From NCBI GenBank assembly GCA_036741355.1, contig DAINSK010000018.1, positions 3,734-67,733 on the forward strand: a DNA stretch of 64,000 bases, in the 5' to 3' direction. Position 1 is the first letter of the stretch. Each line of letters starts with the position of its first letter. Under the pieces are notes generated by a model. The model worked only from the letters and a program-made list of their open reading frames with translations. It was not told where the DNA came from and ran no database searches. The DNA comes from JBBRGK01 sp036741355. GTDB lineage: Bacteria > Chloroflexota > Dehalococcoidia > CAUJGQ01. The translations under genes were made by a program, and so were the position numbers. This document shows positions 1 through 8,921 of this stretch, piece by piece.

Positions 1-1035
1 CATGCCATCCAGATCTGGCACGTATACGTCCTGGCTACGCTGCTCGGCATGTCTACTGCCATCGACGCGCCGGTACGCCAATCATTCGTGGTAGAGATGG
101 TCGGGCGCGCCGACCTGATGAACGCCGTCGCATTGAACTCGATGACCTACAACGGTGCCCGAATCGTCGGTCCTGCCGTCGCCGGTATTCTAATCGGGCT
201 GGTCGGAGTGACGAGCAGCTTTTTCATCAACGGGATCAGCTTCCTGTTCGTCATCGGTGGGTTGCTGCTAATGCGCCCCGACCGGTTCTTCCGTGCGGAG
301 GTGGCACCGCGGGTGTCCATGCGGCGCAGCCTTTCGGCCGGCTTCCAGTATGTGCGCACTTCCGCGACGGCGCTCACCCTCATTGGGCTGGTCGGCGTGC
401 TTGGGATGTTTGCGTTCAATACGAACGTGCTCCTGCCCCTGTTTGCGCAGAACGTCCTCCATGTGGGAGCCACCGGCCTGGGCGTCCTTTTTTCGGCCAT
501 GGGACTTGGCTCAGTGACCGCCGGAATGTATGCCGCTTTTACACAGAAGGTGGCCTGGTCGCGCATCATCGTGGGCGCGATGGGCATGGGCATCGCCGAG
601 CTCGGCTTTGCCTTCTCGCGCAGCTATCCACTCTCGATCCTGTTGATGCTGCTTACCGGCCTGTCGATGCACACATTCTTTACGTCGGCCAACACCGGCA
701 TCCAGCAGCGGGTGCCCGACCACCTGCGCGGGCGCGTCATGGGGATATACATGACCGTGAATATGGGCACCATGCCGTTCGGGAACCTGGCTTCCGGCGG
801 CATCGCCGCCGCGTTCGGCGCGCCGGCCGCGATGGCCGCGGGAGCGGTTGCGGCGCTCGCCGGTCTGGCGGGCATCGGCGCCGTGATCCTCGTAAAGCGG
901 TCCACCGCCGACTTCAGATTGGCGCCGGACGAATCCGTCAGCGTGGGGGAGGGCGGCGTGCAGTCGCCCGCGGCCGACGGCCGTAGCATGGGAGCCCAGA
1001 GACAAACGGCGACAGGCGCCGGGCGCGCCGGATAA
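1..1035 (+). CDS. MFS transporter, 5'-truncated by the window edge
   Basis: The reading frame is open from base 1, so the N-terminus lies outside the window; the first in-window ATG at 49 is internal. The visible part, about 344 residues, begins in a helix followed by AIDAPVRQSFVVEMV and AVALNS, a signature of the EntS-like MFS_3 family of exporters. About eight to nine hydrophobic helices follow, with a GRVMGIY loop motif near the C-terminal half typical of MFS proteins. The last 50 residues are a hydrophilic tail. Substrate unknown. It ends 18 bases before the FAD monooxygenase and may be co-transcribed with it. Family call is firm; export direction is inferred from the family. Confidence 0.85.
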   Translation, partial: HAIQIWHVYVLATLLGMSTAIDAPVRQSFVVEMVGRADLMNAVALNSMTYNGARIVGPAVAGILIGLVGVTSSFFINGISFLFVIGGLLLMRPDRFFRAEVAPRVSMRRSLSAGFQYVRTSATALTLIGLVGVLGMFAFNTNVLLPLFAQNVLHVGATGLGVLFSAMGLGSVTAGMYAAFTQKVAWSRIIVGAMGMGIAELGFAFSRSYPLSILLMLLTGLSMHTFFTSANTGIQQRVPDHLRGRVMGIYMTVNMGTMPFGNLASGGIAAAFGAPAAMAAGAVAALAGLAGIGAVILVKRSTADFRLAPDESVSVGEGGVQSPAADGRSMGAQRQTATGAGRAG

Positions 1036-1053
1036 AGCCCCGAGAGTGAGCGG

Positions 1054-2274
1054 ATGCAGATCCTTATCGCCGGAGGCGGCATCGGCGGGCTGACCGCCGC
1101 GCTTGCCTTGCGCCGGGCCGGCTTAGACGCTCACGTCTATGAACAGGCGAGCGTGCTGAGAGAAGTTGGCGCCGGGGTGCAAACCGCACCCAACGCCGTC
1201 AAAGTGCTGCACGGGCTCGGCCTGGCCGCGCCGCTTGCTGAGGTCGCGGTCGTGCCGCTCTCCATCGATTCGCGGGACTGGCAGACCGGTGAAATCCTCG
1301 GCCGCGTGCCGCTGGCGGAGGCCGCGCTTGTCCGTTACAGCGCGCCGTACTATCACCTGCACCGCGCCGACCTCCACGACGTGCTCCGCGCCGGCCTCGG
1401 GGACGCGCACATTACGCTTGGTGCGCGCTGCGTCGGCGTCGAGCAGGATGGCGATCGCGTTACATTACGCTTCGCAAACGGCCGTTCCGCTGCCGGCGAC
1501 GTGCTTATCGGCGCCGACGGCGTTCATTCCGTCGTGCGCGACTACGTCGCCGGGCCCGACAAAGCGGTATGGTCGCGGCAGATCGCCTGGCGCGGCCTGG
1601 CGCCCGCCGAAGTCGGACATAAGATAGGGCTGGAATCACGCAGCCATTCGTTCTGGGGACCGCGCCGGCAGTTTGTGACCTACTATGTCTCGGCCGGTCG
1701 CCTGGTGAACTGGGTCGGCAACGTTCAGACCGACGCCGATTGGCGTGAGGAATCGTGGTCGGCGCGCGGAGATCGCGAAGAAGCGCTCGCGGAATACGCG
1801 GGCTGGCATCCGCAGGTGCGGGCGCTGATTGAGAATACCGGCGAGGTCTATAAGTGGGCGCTGTATGACCGCCCGCCGCTCGCGGAGTGGACGAGGGGTC
1901 GCGTAACCCTGCTGGGAGACGCCGCCCACGCAATGCTGCCGTACCTGGCACAGGGGGCGGGACAGAGCATCGAGGATGCCTACGTGCTCGCGGCCTGCCT
2001 GGAACGGAACCGCGATGACCCGCAACAAGGGCTGCAGAACTACGCCGCATTGCGGCGCGATCGTACTGCCGCCATGCAGGCCGGATCGCGCGAGGCGGGT
2101 CGCACGATGCACCTCGTCGACCCGGATGCGGTCCGCGTCCGCAACGAGCGAATGCGTAGCGATCCGGCGGCGCACGTCGCCCGCTATGACTGGATCTACG
2201 GCTACGATGTGAATGAGGCGCTGGCTGTTCCAGATATAGTGCAGTCGAGTAGTATCTGCTGCGGGCCGGGATGA
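1054..2274 (+). CDS. FAD-dependent monooxygenase (salicylate hydroxylase-like)
   Basis: A 406-residue class A flavoprotein monooxygenase of the para-hydroxybenzoate hydroxylase fold, expected to hydroxylate an aromatic ring using NAD(P)H and oxygen. The N-terminal dinucleotide fold has GGGIGG at residues 7-12, the DG motif appears as LIGADGVHSVVRD near residue 150, and the second FAD motif as LLGDAAHAMLPY near residue 287, followed by GQSIEDA. All three diagnostic motifs are present and the length is normal. The next genes are a NIPSNAP protein, an aldo/keto reductase and a luciferase-like oxidoreductase, which suggests an aromatic or related catabolic set. Exact substrate cannot be read from sequence; salicylate or 3-hydroxybenzoate hydroxylases are the nearest described relatives by motif. 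Confidence 0.88.
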   Translation: MQILIAGGGIGGLTAALALRRAGLDAHVYEQASVLREVGAGVQTAPNAVKVLHGLGLAAPLAEVAVVPLSIDSRDWQTGEILGRVPLAEAALVRYSAPYYHLHRADLHDVLRAGLGDAHITLGARCVGVEQDGDRVTLRFANGRSAAGDVLIGADGVHSVVRDYVAGPDKAVWSRQIAWRGLAPAEVGHKIGLESRSHSFWGPRRQFVTYYVSAGRLVNWVGNVQTDADWREESWSARGDREEALAEYAGWHPQVRALIENTGEVYKWALYDRPPLAEWTRGRVTLLGDAAHAMLPYLAQGAGQSIEDAYVLAACLERNRDDPQQGLQNYAALRRDRTAAMQAGSREAGRTMHLVDPDAVRVRNERMRSDPAAHVARYDWIYGYDVNEALAVPDIVQSSSICCGPG

Positions 2275-2320
2275 TAGCTGAGACTTATCACTGCGGTAAC
2301 GACAGTGGAGGGAATACGCG

Positions 2321-2647
2321 ATGTTGTATGAGCTGAGGACGTACGAGGTCCTGCCGGGACGCATGCCCGCGCTGAACAAGCGGTTCGCCGAAGTTACGAT
2401 GGACCTGTTCAAACGGCATGATATGGAGGTCGTCGGTTTCTGGACCAATGAGATCGGCGGATACAGCAACGAGCTCATCTACATGATGCGGTTTGACGAC
2501 ATGGGCGACCGCGAGCGGAAGTGGGCGGAGTTCGGCGCAGACAAGGAATGGCAGACTGCACGTGCCGCCTCGGAGCAGGACGGGCCGATCCTGAACCGCA
2601 TACGGGCCCAGTTCTTGAGGCCGACGTCGTACTCACCGCTTACGTAG
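2321..2647 (+). CDS. NIPSNAP family protein
   Basis: A 108-residue protein starting MLYELRTYEVLPG, the typical opening of the NIPSNAP domain (an alpha/beta ferredoxin-like dimeric barrel), with the conserved pattern of a hydrophobic strand, a helix near residues 20-35, VGFWTNEIGG near 39-48 and a closing helix with W-x-x-A. An AGTGGAGGG-like ribosome site lies about 10 bases before the ATG. Bacterial members often sit beside oxygenases and hydrolases, as here, but their chemistry is not established. Cytoplasmic, no signal peptide. Confidence 0.85.
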   Translation: MLYELRTYEVLPGRMPALNKRFAEVTMDLFKRHDMEVVGFWTNEIGGYSNELIYMMRFDDMGDRERKWAEFGADKEWQTARAASEQDGPILNRIRAQFLRPTSYSPLT

Positions 2648-2746
2648 CACGCGGGCGCCCCGGTGTCGTCGCGTGCGTCGCACCGCTTGACAGTCAACCG
2701 TGCGCCCATCACGCTGCCGGTGTAGCACCATTGCGGAGGACGGGTC

Positions 2747-3607
2747 ATGATCGCGAAGCAACCGTTTGGCAGCACCGGACACGAGAGTACGCGTACGATC
2801 TTCGGCGCGGCGGCGCTGGCGCGCGTCACGCAGGACGTCGCGGACCAGACGCTCGCGCTCCTGATCGAGCACGGCGTCAACCACATCGACACGGCGGCGA
2901 GTTACGGGGAGTCCGAGCTGCGCGTCGGACCGTGGATGGCGGAGCACCGCGGCCGCTTCTTTCTCGCAACCAAGACAGGGGAGCGGACCTACCAGGGCGC
3001 CCGCGACCAGATCCGCCGCTCGCTGGAACGGCTGCGCGTCGACCACGTGGACCTCATCCAACTGCACAACCTCGTGGACGAAGAGCAGTGGCAGACGGCG
3101 ATGGGGTCCGGCGGCGCCTTGGAGGCGGCGATCGAGGCGCGCACGGACGGTCTGGTGCGCTTCATCGGCGTCACGGGCCACGGCGTCCAGGCGCCGATGA
3201 TGCACCGTCGCAGCCTGGAGCGCTTCGCGTTCGATTCGATCCTCACGCCGTACAACTTTCCGATGATGCAGAATCCCCAGTACGCCGCAGACTTGGATGC
3301 GCTGGTTGCGCTTTGTCAGGAGCGCGGTGTCGCCGTGCAAACGATCAAGGCGATCACACTGGCTCCGTGGGCGGAGGGCCAGGAGCGGACTGCAACCACC
3401 TGGTATGAACCGCTACGCGAACAGGCAGACATCGACCGCGCTGTATCCTGGGTGCTAGGCCGCCCCGGTGTTTTTCTGAACACGGTGGGCGATGTGTCGA
3501 TCCTCCCCGCTGTCTTTACAGCCGCTGAGCATACCGGTGCTCGCCCTTCCGACGACGAGATGGTAGCGCTGGTGCAGGGCCGTCGCATGGCGCCGCTGTT
3601 TACGTAG
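2747..3607 (+). CDS. Aldo/keto reductase
   Basis: A 286-residue NAD(P)H-dependent oxidoreductase of the aldo/keto reductase superfamily. The catalytic tetrad is visible: Asp and Tyr in NHIDTAASYG (about residues 42-51), Lys in ATKTG, and His in IQLHN. The beta/alpha barrel continues with LVRFIGVTGHG and a shortened C-terminal cofactor region ending with NTVGDVSILP. The ATG is preceded by GCGGAGGACGGGTC, a good ribosome site. It lies in the forward catabolic run between the NIPSNAP gene and the luciferase-like oxidoreductase. Slightly shorter than the 300-330 residue norm, with no missing catalytic residue. Confidence 0.87.
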   Translation: MIAKQPFGSTGHESTRTIFGAAALARVTQDVADQTLALLIEHGVNHIDTAASYGESELRVGPWMAEHRGRFFLATKTGERTYQGARDQIRRSLERLRVDHVDLIQLHNLVDEEQWQTAMGSGGALEAAIEARTDGLVRFIGVTGHGVQAPMMHRRSLERFAFDSILTPYNFPMMQNPQYAADLDALVALCQERGVAVQTIKAITLAPWAEGQERTATTWYEPLREQADIDRAVSWVLGRPGVFLNTVGDVSILPAVFTAAEHTGARPSDDEMVALVQGRRMAPLFT

Positions 3608-3624
3608 TGGTTTAGGGGGAAACC

Positions 3625-4683
3625 GTGTCCACCGGACAAGACACGCGTATCGCGGCCGCCGGCGCAGAGCCTTCAAGGGGACCCCTCCAATTCGGCGTGC
3701 TGCAGTTCTTCTCGTGGCCCAACCGTTCCGTGCCGTTGCAAACGGTCTACGCCCGCGCCCTCGAGCGGATCGATCGGATGGAGAGCTCCGGCGGCTACGA
3801 TGCGGTGTGGCTGGCCGAGCACCACTTCAACACCTATTCGGTCTGCCCGTCGGTGCACCTCATGGGGATGCAGGTGGCGGCTCGGACGAAGCGGCTGAGG
3901 ATCGGCACCGCTGTAACGCTTGCCGCGATGTACCATCCGCTTCGCCTTGCGGAAGAGGTCGCATTGCTCGACGTACTGTCCGGCGGCCGCGTCAACTGGG
4001 GTGCCGGCCGGGGCAATGACCCGGTTGAATTCGGGGTCTTTGGACTCGACCGCGACAGCAGCTACGCCAGGTTCCGGGAGCACGTCGACGTCGTTCTGCA
4101 TGCCTGGCGCGACGAGCGCCTGACGTATGACGGCGAATTCATCCATGTGCGCGACGTGGAAGTACTGCCGAAGCCGCTGCAGAAACCGCACCCGCCGGTA
4201 TGGATGGCGGCTTCGTCCCCTGAAGCCATCGCCTGGGCGGCGTCGGAGGGCCACTCGATCCTGATGGACCCACACTCGTCACACGTCGATATCGGCCGCA
4301 AGTTCGACGGCTACAAAGCCGGGCTGAAGTCCGCGGGGCACTCGCCCCTGGGTCGTACTACACCGATCGCAAGGCTGATCGCCGTGGCCCCCACCGACGA
4401 AGAAGCGCGCGCAGTGGCCCGGCGGGGCGCCCAGTGGACGGTGACGTCCTACGTCAAAACCAACCGTCCGTCGTCGACCGGTGAAGCTATCGATCCGATC
4501 GACCGCTACGTGAACGAAGTAATCATCCACGGCAGCCCCAAGCGCGTGGTGGACCAACTGGTGCGTCTTCGCGAAGAGATTGGGCTCGACTACCTCCTGT
4601 GTGCGCCGCTCAGCCACCAGTCGTTTCTGCTCATGACCGATGAGGTCATTCCCGCAATGGCCCGCGTGGCCGGGACCCTCTAG
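3625..4683 (+). CDS. LLM class flavin-dependent oxidoreductase
   Basis: A 352-residue luciferase-like monooxygenase. It shows the bacterial luciferase TIM-barrel pattern: FGVLQFF near residue 23, AVWLAEHHF near 59, RLRIGTAVTL with YHPLRLAEEVALLDVLSGGR around 90-125, and WGAGRGND. The AEHHF block is characteristic of the alkanal monooxygenase-like branch. The GTG start is chosen because AGGGGGA lies directly upstream, 18 bases after the previous stop. It probably uses reduced flavin from a separate reductase and oxygen to attack an organic substrate; the substrate is unknown. Co-directional with the aldo/keto reductase and hydrolase genes. Confidence 0.88.
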   Translation: MSTGQDTRIAAAGAEPSRGPLQFGVLQFFSWPNRSVPLQTVYARALERIDRMESSGGYDAVWLAEHHFNTYSVCPSVHLMGMQVAARTKRLRIGTAVTLAAMYHPLRLAEEVALLDVLSGGRVNWGAGRGNDPVEFGVFGLDRDSSYARFREHVDVVLHAWRDERLTYDGEFIHVRDVEVLPKPLQKPHPPVWMAASSPEAIAWAASEGHSILMDPHSSHVDIGRKFDGYKAGLKSAGHSPLGRTTPIARLIAVAPTDEEARAVARRGAQWTVTSYVKTNRPSSTGEAIDPIDRYVNEVIIHGSPKRVVDQLVRLREEIGLDYLLCAPLSHQSFLLMTDEVIPAMARVAGTL

Positions 4684-4741
4684 TGGCGCGGACGGTCGTA
4701 CAGAGAATCGCATCAATTAATCGTGACTGAGGAGGCGCCAC

Positions 4742-5521
4742 ATGCCGGTGTTTAAGACCAGCGGGGTCGAACTGTACTACGAAACGCACGGCTCTGGACC
4801 GGCGATTGTGTTCGCCCACGGCGCGGGCGGCAACCATCTCGCCTGGTACCAGCAGGTTCCTTTCTTCCGCGACCGCTACACCTGCATTACATTCGACCAC
4901 CGCGGCTTTGGGCGGTCACTGGATTCGCGACCGGTGGATCAGCGCCCGCGTTTCGATGAGGATCTTGCAGTTCTAATCGATCACCTGCAGTTGCCCGACG
5001 TGCGCCTGGTCGCCCAGTCGATGGGCGGCTGGACATGCCTGGGCTACACAGTCACCCATCCGGAGCGGGTGCGGGCGTTGGTGATGGCCGATACGGCCGG
5101 CGGACTCACCGCGCCGGAAATCGACGCCGAGCGCGCAAAGGCACACGAGCAGCGTGGCAGTCTGCCGATTCTCGGGGGCGCCCTCAGCCCTGGCTATCGT
5201 GAGCGTGACCCGAACGGCTCGTTCCTCTACGACCAGATCTTCGGGCTCAATCCCCCGCGCGAGCAGGCGCTCGGCAGCGGCACTCCGATGAACCGCCTCA
5301 GCGTCTCTGAAGAGCAGGCGAAGGCGATGAACGTGCCGGTCCTGTTCATCGAGGGTGACGTCGACATGCTGATTCCGCCAAACGTCATCCGCGCGGCCCA
5401 GCGGCTCATTCCCGGCGCGCGCCTGCAGATGGTCGCCGACGCCGGACATTCGGTCTACTTCGAGCGGCCCGATGAGTTCAACCGCGTGCTTGACGCATTC
5501 CTTGTGGAAGTCGGCGCGTAG
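4742..5521 (+). CDS. Alpha/beta hydrolase
   Basis: A 259-residue alpha/beta hydrolase fold enzyme. The oxyanion region is VFAHGAGG near residue 24, the nucleophile elbow AQSMGGW near residue 95 supplies the serine, FIEGDVDMLIP near 200 supplies the likely acid, and the histidine is in DAGHSVYFE near 235. The ATG is preceded by GAGGAGGCGCC, a strong ribosome site. It could hydrolyse a ring-cleavage product, ester or lactone made by the oxygenases upstream, but the substrate is not deducible. Cytoplasmic; no signal peptide. Confidence 0.88.
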   Translation: MPVFKTSGVELYYETHGSGPAIVFAHGAGGNHLAWYQQVPFFRDRYTCITFDHRGFGRSLDSRPVDQRPRFDEDLAVLIDHLQLPDVRLVAQSMGGWTCLGYTVTHPERVRALVMADTAGGLTAPEIDAERAKAHEQRGSLPILGGALSPGYRERDPNGSFLYDQIFGLNPPREQALGSGTPMNRLSVSEEQAKAMNVPVLFIEGDVDMLIPPNVIRAAQRLIPGARLQMVADAGHSVYFERPDEFNRVLDAFLVEVGA

Positions 5522-5586
5522 CAGGCGGGCTGATTGCGAGCCGTTTCCAACGGTGGGACGTCTGGTCGTGGACTGGAGATTGCACA

Positions 5587-7578
5587 GTGTCGGTGGTATC
5601 ACTACACATCAACTCACGCCGGTCGTACGAGGGCGGCGTCGACTTCGGCCAGAGCGGCGCCTACGAGCGGCTCGACGGTACCGTGAGCTTCGCTGTAGAT
5701 CCCGAGCAAGCGCATAACGTCCCAATCGTAGACCTGGAACTCGTCCAGCGGGATGTAGACGGCCGGGTGCGGTTCAGCGCGGACTTCTGCATGCTGCAGC
5801 CGGCAGATCCGGCGCGGGGCAACCGCCGGCTCTTATTTGAAGTCGTCAACCGCGGTCGCAAGCTGGTACCCCGAATCTTCAACCACGCGGCGCCCGAATC
5901 CGTGCCGACCGAAAACATTCCGCCGGGAGACGGATTCCTGATGCGCCATGGTTGGACGGTCGCATGGTGTGGCTGGCAATGGGACGTCCCGCCAGGCCCG
6001 GCGCTGATGGGGCTACGGGCGCCGCGTGCCCAGCAGGATGGCCGCCCAATCGAAGGGCGGCTGGTCGTCCAGATTCAACCCGTGCGTCCCGTTCCGGACG
6101 CCCTGCTCGCCGACCGTATCCACACACCGTATCCGGCGGCGGACCTCAATGATCCTCACGCCGAGCTCACCGTTCGCGATTGGAGGGATGGTCCGAGCAC
6201 GGTGATTCCGCGCGGTCGCTGGCGCTTCGCGAAGGACGTGGAGGGCCGCCCGGTCTCCGACCCGACCCGGATATGGTTGGAAGGCGGCTTCGAGGCCGGG
6301 AAGGTTTATGAGGTCGTTTACCGCACGCGGGAATGTCCTGTGGTGGGGACGGGCTTGCTGGCCATTCGCGACACGTCGTCGTTCCTGCGCTACAGCGATA
6401 GCGCCGCGGGCAACCCGTGTGCGGGCCGCATCGACCGCGCCTATGCGTTCGGCATGTCGCAAAGCGGGCGCTTCTTGCGACACTTTCTTCATCTGGGGCT
6501 GAATCTCGACGAAGCCGGCCGGCAGGTCTTCGACGGCGTGCTTCCCCATGTCGCCGGATCACGGCGCGGTGAGTTCAACCACCGTTTTGCGCAACCGTCG
6601 GTCCAGGCGACGCGGAGCTTCGGTCACCTGCCGCCCTTCACCGGCGACGATCAGACGGACCCGAAGGCGGGACACATCGACGGTCTTTTCCACCGACAAC
6701 GCGAGATCGGCGGCATGGCGCGCGTTGTATCGACCAACACCTCGGCGGAATACTGGCGGGGAGATGGTTCACTCATTCACACCGACATGACCGGCGGCCA
6801 TGACGTTGAGCCGTCGTCGGATGAGCGGATCTACCTGTTCGCCGGCACGCAGCACGGGCCGGGAGCGCTACCGCTGACGTCGATGAGCGCCGTCGACGGT
6901 TCCCGCGGTCTGCTCAGTTTTAACGTCGTCGATTATGTGCCGTTGATTCGCGCCGCTCTCGTCAACCTGGACCGCTGGGCCAGTGACGGCGTTGAGCCGC
7001 CGCCTAGCAGCTTCCCCCGCATTGCCGACGGAACGGCCGTGCCGGGTGGCGAAGCGCTGGCGCGGTTCCGGGACATCCCCGGCGTTACCGTTCCAGATTC
7101 CGAAAAGCTGCCGGCTGCCCGGCGTATCGATCTCGGACCCGACGCCGAACACGGCGTTGGCCGCTTTCCCGCGGCGCTTGGAGAGCCGTATCCAAACCTG
7201 GTTTCGGCCGTAGATGACGACGGCAACGAGTCCGGCGGTATTCGCATGCCCGCCGTTGCCGAGCCGGTGGCTACCTACACGGGCTGGAACCCCCGCGACC
7301 CGGCGACGGGTGGGGCGGGCCAGATCATCAATATGCAGGGCTCTACACTGCCGTTCCCGTCGACGCCGCAAGAGCGCAAGCGCACCGGCGACCCGCGTCG
7401 GTCGGTCGCCGAGCGCTACCGTGACCGAGATGACTATCTCGCGCGGGCGCGGGCTGTGGCGGGGGACCTTGCCGGCCGGCGCTATATACTCGACGAAGAT
7501 ATCGATCTCGCGGCGGAGCTTGCGGCGGCACGCTATGATGCCTTCGCACCCGCGTCTGAGGCGGTGACCGGCGGCTGA
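5587..7578 (+). CDS. Large alpha/beta hydrolase domain protein (Abhydrolase_10-like)
   Basis: A 663-residue protein starting at GTG. Around residue 290 it carries AFGMSQSGRFLRHFLHLGLN, a nucleophile-elbow-like G-x-S-x-S-G motif followed by NLDEAGRQVFDGV and HVAGSRRGEFNHRF, a pattern of the large, poorly characterised alpha/beta hydrolase-like family annotated as alpha/beta hydrolase domain-containing protein (Pfam Abhydrolase_10). No signal peptide is visible. It closes the forward catabolic run and converges on the cupin gene, whose stop is only 9 bases away. Biochemical role is unknown; family membership is fairly secure and enzymatic activity is inferred. Confidence 0.78.
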   Translation: MSVVSLHINSRRSYEGGVDFGQSGAYERLDGTVSFAVDPEQAHNVPIVDLELVQRDVDGRVRFSADFCMLQPADPARGNRRLLFEVVNRGRKLVPRIFNHAAPESVPTENIPPGDGFLMRHGWTVAWCGWQWDVPPGPALMGLRAPRAQQDGRPIEGRLVVQIQPVRPVPDALLADRIHTPYPAADLNDPHAELTVRDWRDGPSTVIPRGRWRFAKDVEGRPVSDPTRIWLEGGFEAGKVYEVVYRTRECPVVGTGLLAIRDTSSFLRYSDSAAGNPCAGRIDRAYAFGMSQSGRFLRHFLHLGLNLDEAGRQVFDGVLPHVAGSRRGEFNHRFAQPSVQATRSFGHLPPFTGDDQTDPKAGHIDGLFHRQREIGGMARVVSTNTSAEYWRGDGSLIHTDMTGGHDVEPSSDERIYLFAGTQHGPGALPLTSMSAVDGSRGLLSFNVVDYVPLIRAALVNLDRWASDGVEPPPSSFPRIADGTAVPGGEALARFRDIPGVTVPDSEKLPAARRIDLGPDAEHGVGRFPAALGEPYPNLVSAVDDDGNESGGIRMPAVAEPVATYTGWNPRDPATGGAGQIINMQGSTLPFPSTPQERKRTGDPRRSVAERYRDRDDYLARARAVAGDLAGRRYILDEDIDLAAELAAARYDAFAPASEAVTGG

Positions 7579-7587
7579 TTGGTGCTA

Positions 7588-7941
7588 TCAGTCCGCTAGC
7601 GGTATGAAGAGCGACAACCGCTCCTGCGTGCCAACGCCGCGAGTAATATGGCCCTTGCCCGTCAGGTCGTCGGCCAGCATCACCGTGCCCGGCACGATGC
7701 GCCGTACCTCGCCGTCGCTCGCTTCGACCTCGGCCTCGCCCGAGAGCGTGACTACGAACTGTCGCCGAGGCGCGTGATGCCAGTCGACGAACTGATCGTG
7801 GGCGCTGCGACGGAAGATCACGCCCTTGGTCGCGATCATCTCGGACACGTCGGACGAGCTTCCGCTCGGCCCCACCGCTACGTCCACGTCCTCGAAGTGT
7901 GATTCGCCGTCCGGCCCGGCGTAAATGCGCAGGTACTTCAT
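7588..7941 (-). CDS. Cupin domain protein
   Basis: A 117-residue single-domain cupin. The core holds VDWHHAPRRQFVVTLSGEAEVEASDG (about residues 52-77, one conserved cupin motif) and VPGTVMLADDLTGKGHITR (motif 2 with a late histidine). Such small cupins bind a metal and may act as isomerases, dioxygenases or ligand sensors; nothing here selects one role. The ATG is preceded by GGAGGAGCAAC. It lies on the opposite strand to the large hydrolase and is oriented with the SDR and MBL genes further upstream. Confidence 0.8.
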   Translation of the reverse strand: MKYLRIYAGPDGESHFEDVDVAVGPSGSSSDVSEMIATKGVIFRRSAHDQFVDWHHAPRRQFVVTLSGEAEVEASDGEVRRIVPGTVMLADDLTGKGHITRGVGTQERLSLFIPLAD

Positions 7942-8046
7942 GTTGCTCCTCCAATATTTAGGAACTCGCGGATGTAACCGTTGCCGGCGTATTCGTGGCG
8001 GGTGGCAGCGTGGTTTGCTGTGACCTGGGTATGTGCGTCACTCGCA

Positions 8047-8832
8047 CTACCCAAGAAAGAAGCCACCGGACGGATGCAGAAGCTCGCCGGTGAAGTATGA
8101 CGAGTCGTCGGAGACGAGGAAGAGTGCGGTCGATGCGATCTCCTCCGGTTGGCCCATGCGGCCCATCGGCGCGAGGCTCAGCGCCCAGCGCAGCCGCGCC
8201 TCATCGTCGCGGAGAGCGGCGGTCATCGGCGTTTCGATCCAGCCCGGGCCGATGGCGTTGACGCGGATGCCCGCCTGCGCAAGCTCAACCGCCATGACCT
8301 TGGTCAGCATCCAGACGCCTGCTTTACTGATACTGTAGGCGCCGCCGGGAAGCGGGTAGCGGGCGGCGATCGAGGCGATGTTGACGATACTTCCGCGGCG
8401 ACCGTTGTTAACCATCCAGCTCGCCACCGCGCGGTTGGTGAAGAGCACGCCGTAGAGGTTGACGTCCATCACCCGGCGGAACTGCTCCATGGGAACGGTC
8501 AGGGCGGTGTAGCCTGGTGTACCCTGCTCGCTCGCCGGCCGCGCTGTGCCGATGCCGGCGGCCGCGACCGCCGCGTCCACGCCGCCGAACGCCTCGACGC
8601 AGCGTTTCACCATCGCGTGGTTGGCCGCCTCGTCGCTGGTGTCGAGTTCCACGGCGATCGCCTTGCCGCCGGCGGCCTCGATGCCGTGCGCTGTCTCCGC
8701 CGCGCCTTCCAATTTAAGGTCGGCGACGCAGACCGCCGCTCCTTCCTGGGCGAAGCGGACCGCGCAGGCGCGCCCGATACCGCTGCCGGCGCCAGTGATC
8801 ACCGCAACCTTGCCGTCCAGCCTTCCCGCCAC
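8047..8832 (-). CDS. SDR family NAD(P)-dependent oxidoreductase
   Basis: A 261-residue classical short-chain dehydrogenase/reductase. The cofactor motif is TGAGSGIG at residues 14-21, an acidic residue in VADLK after the second strand suggests NAD preference, the catalytic serine is in IVNIASIA, and YSISK near residue 165 gives the Tyr and Lys. The C-terminus GELLHPSGGFFLG matches the SDR end. The GTG start at 8832 has GGAGGG seven bases upstream. It probably oxidises or reduces a hydroxyl/keto intermediate of the neighbouring catabolic genes. No anomalies. Confidence 0.9.
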   Translation of the reverse strand: MAGRLDGKVAVITGAGSGIGRACAVRFAQEGAAVCVADLKLEGAAETAHGIEAAGGKAIAVELDTSDEAANHAMVKRCVEAFGGVDAAVAAAGIGTARPASEQGTPGYTALTVPMEQFRRVMDVNLYGVLFTNRAVASWMVNNGRRGSIVNIASIAARYPLPGGAYSISKAGVWMLTKVMAVELAQAGIRVNAIGPGWIETPMTAALRDDEARLRWALSLAPMGRMGQPEEIASTALFLVSDDSSYFTGELLHPSGGFFLG

Positions 8833-8921
8833 GGTCGCCCTCCTGCTTGACCCGCCGTCGCGCGCCGCCCCGCCGCAGTATACGGCGGACCGGAGCGGCG
8901 GGACACTGAAACGGCTTGGGC

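Noticed and set aside
147..1082. Long reverse-strand open frames opposite the MFS gene and the FAD monooxygenase
   Set aside because: They mirror the coding strand in GC-rich DNA, have no family motifs and overlap well-supported genes.
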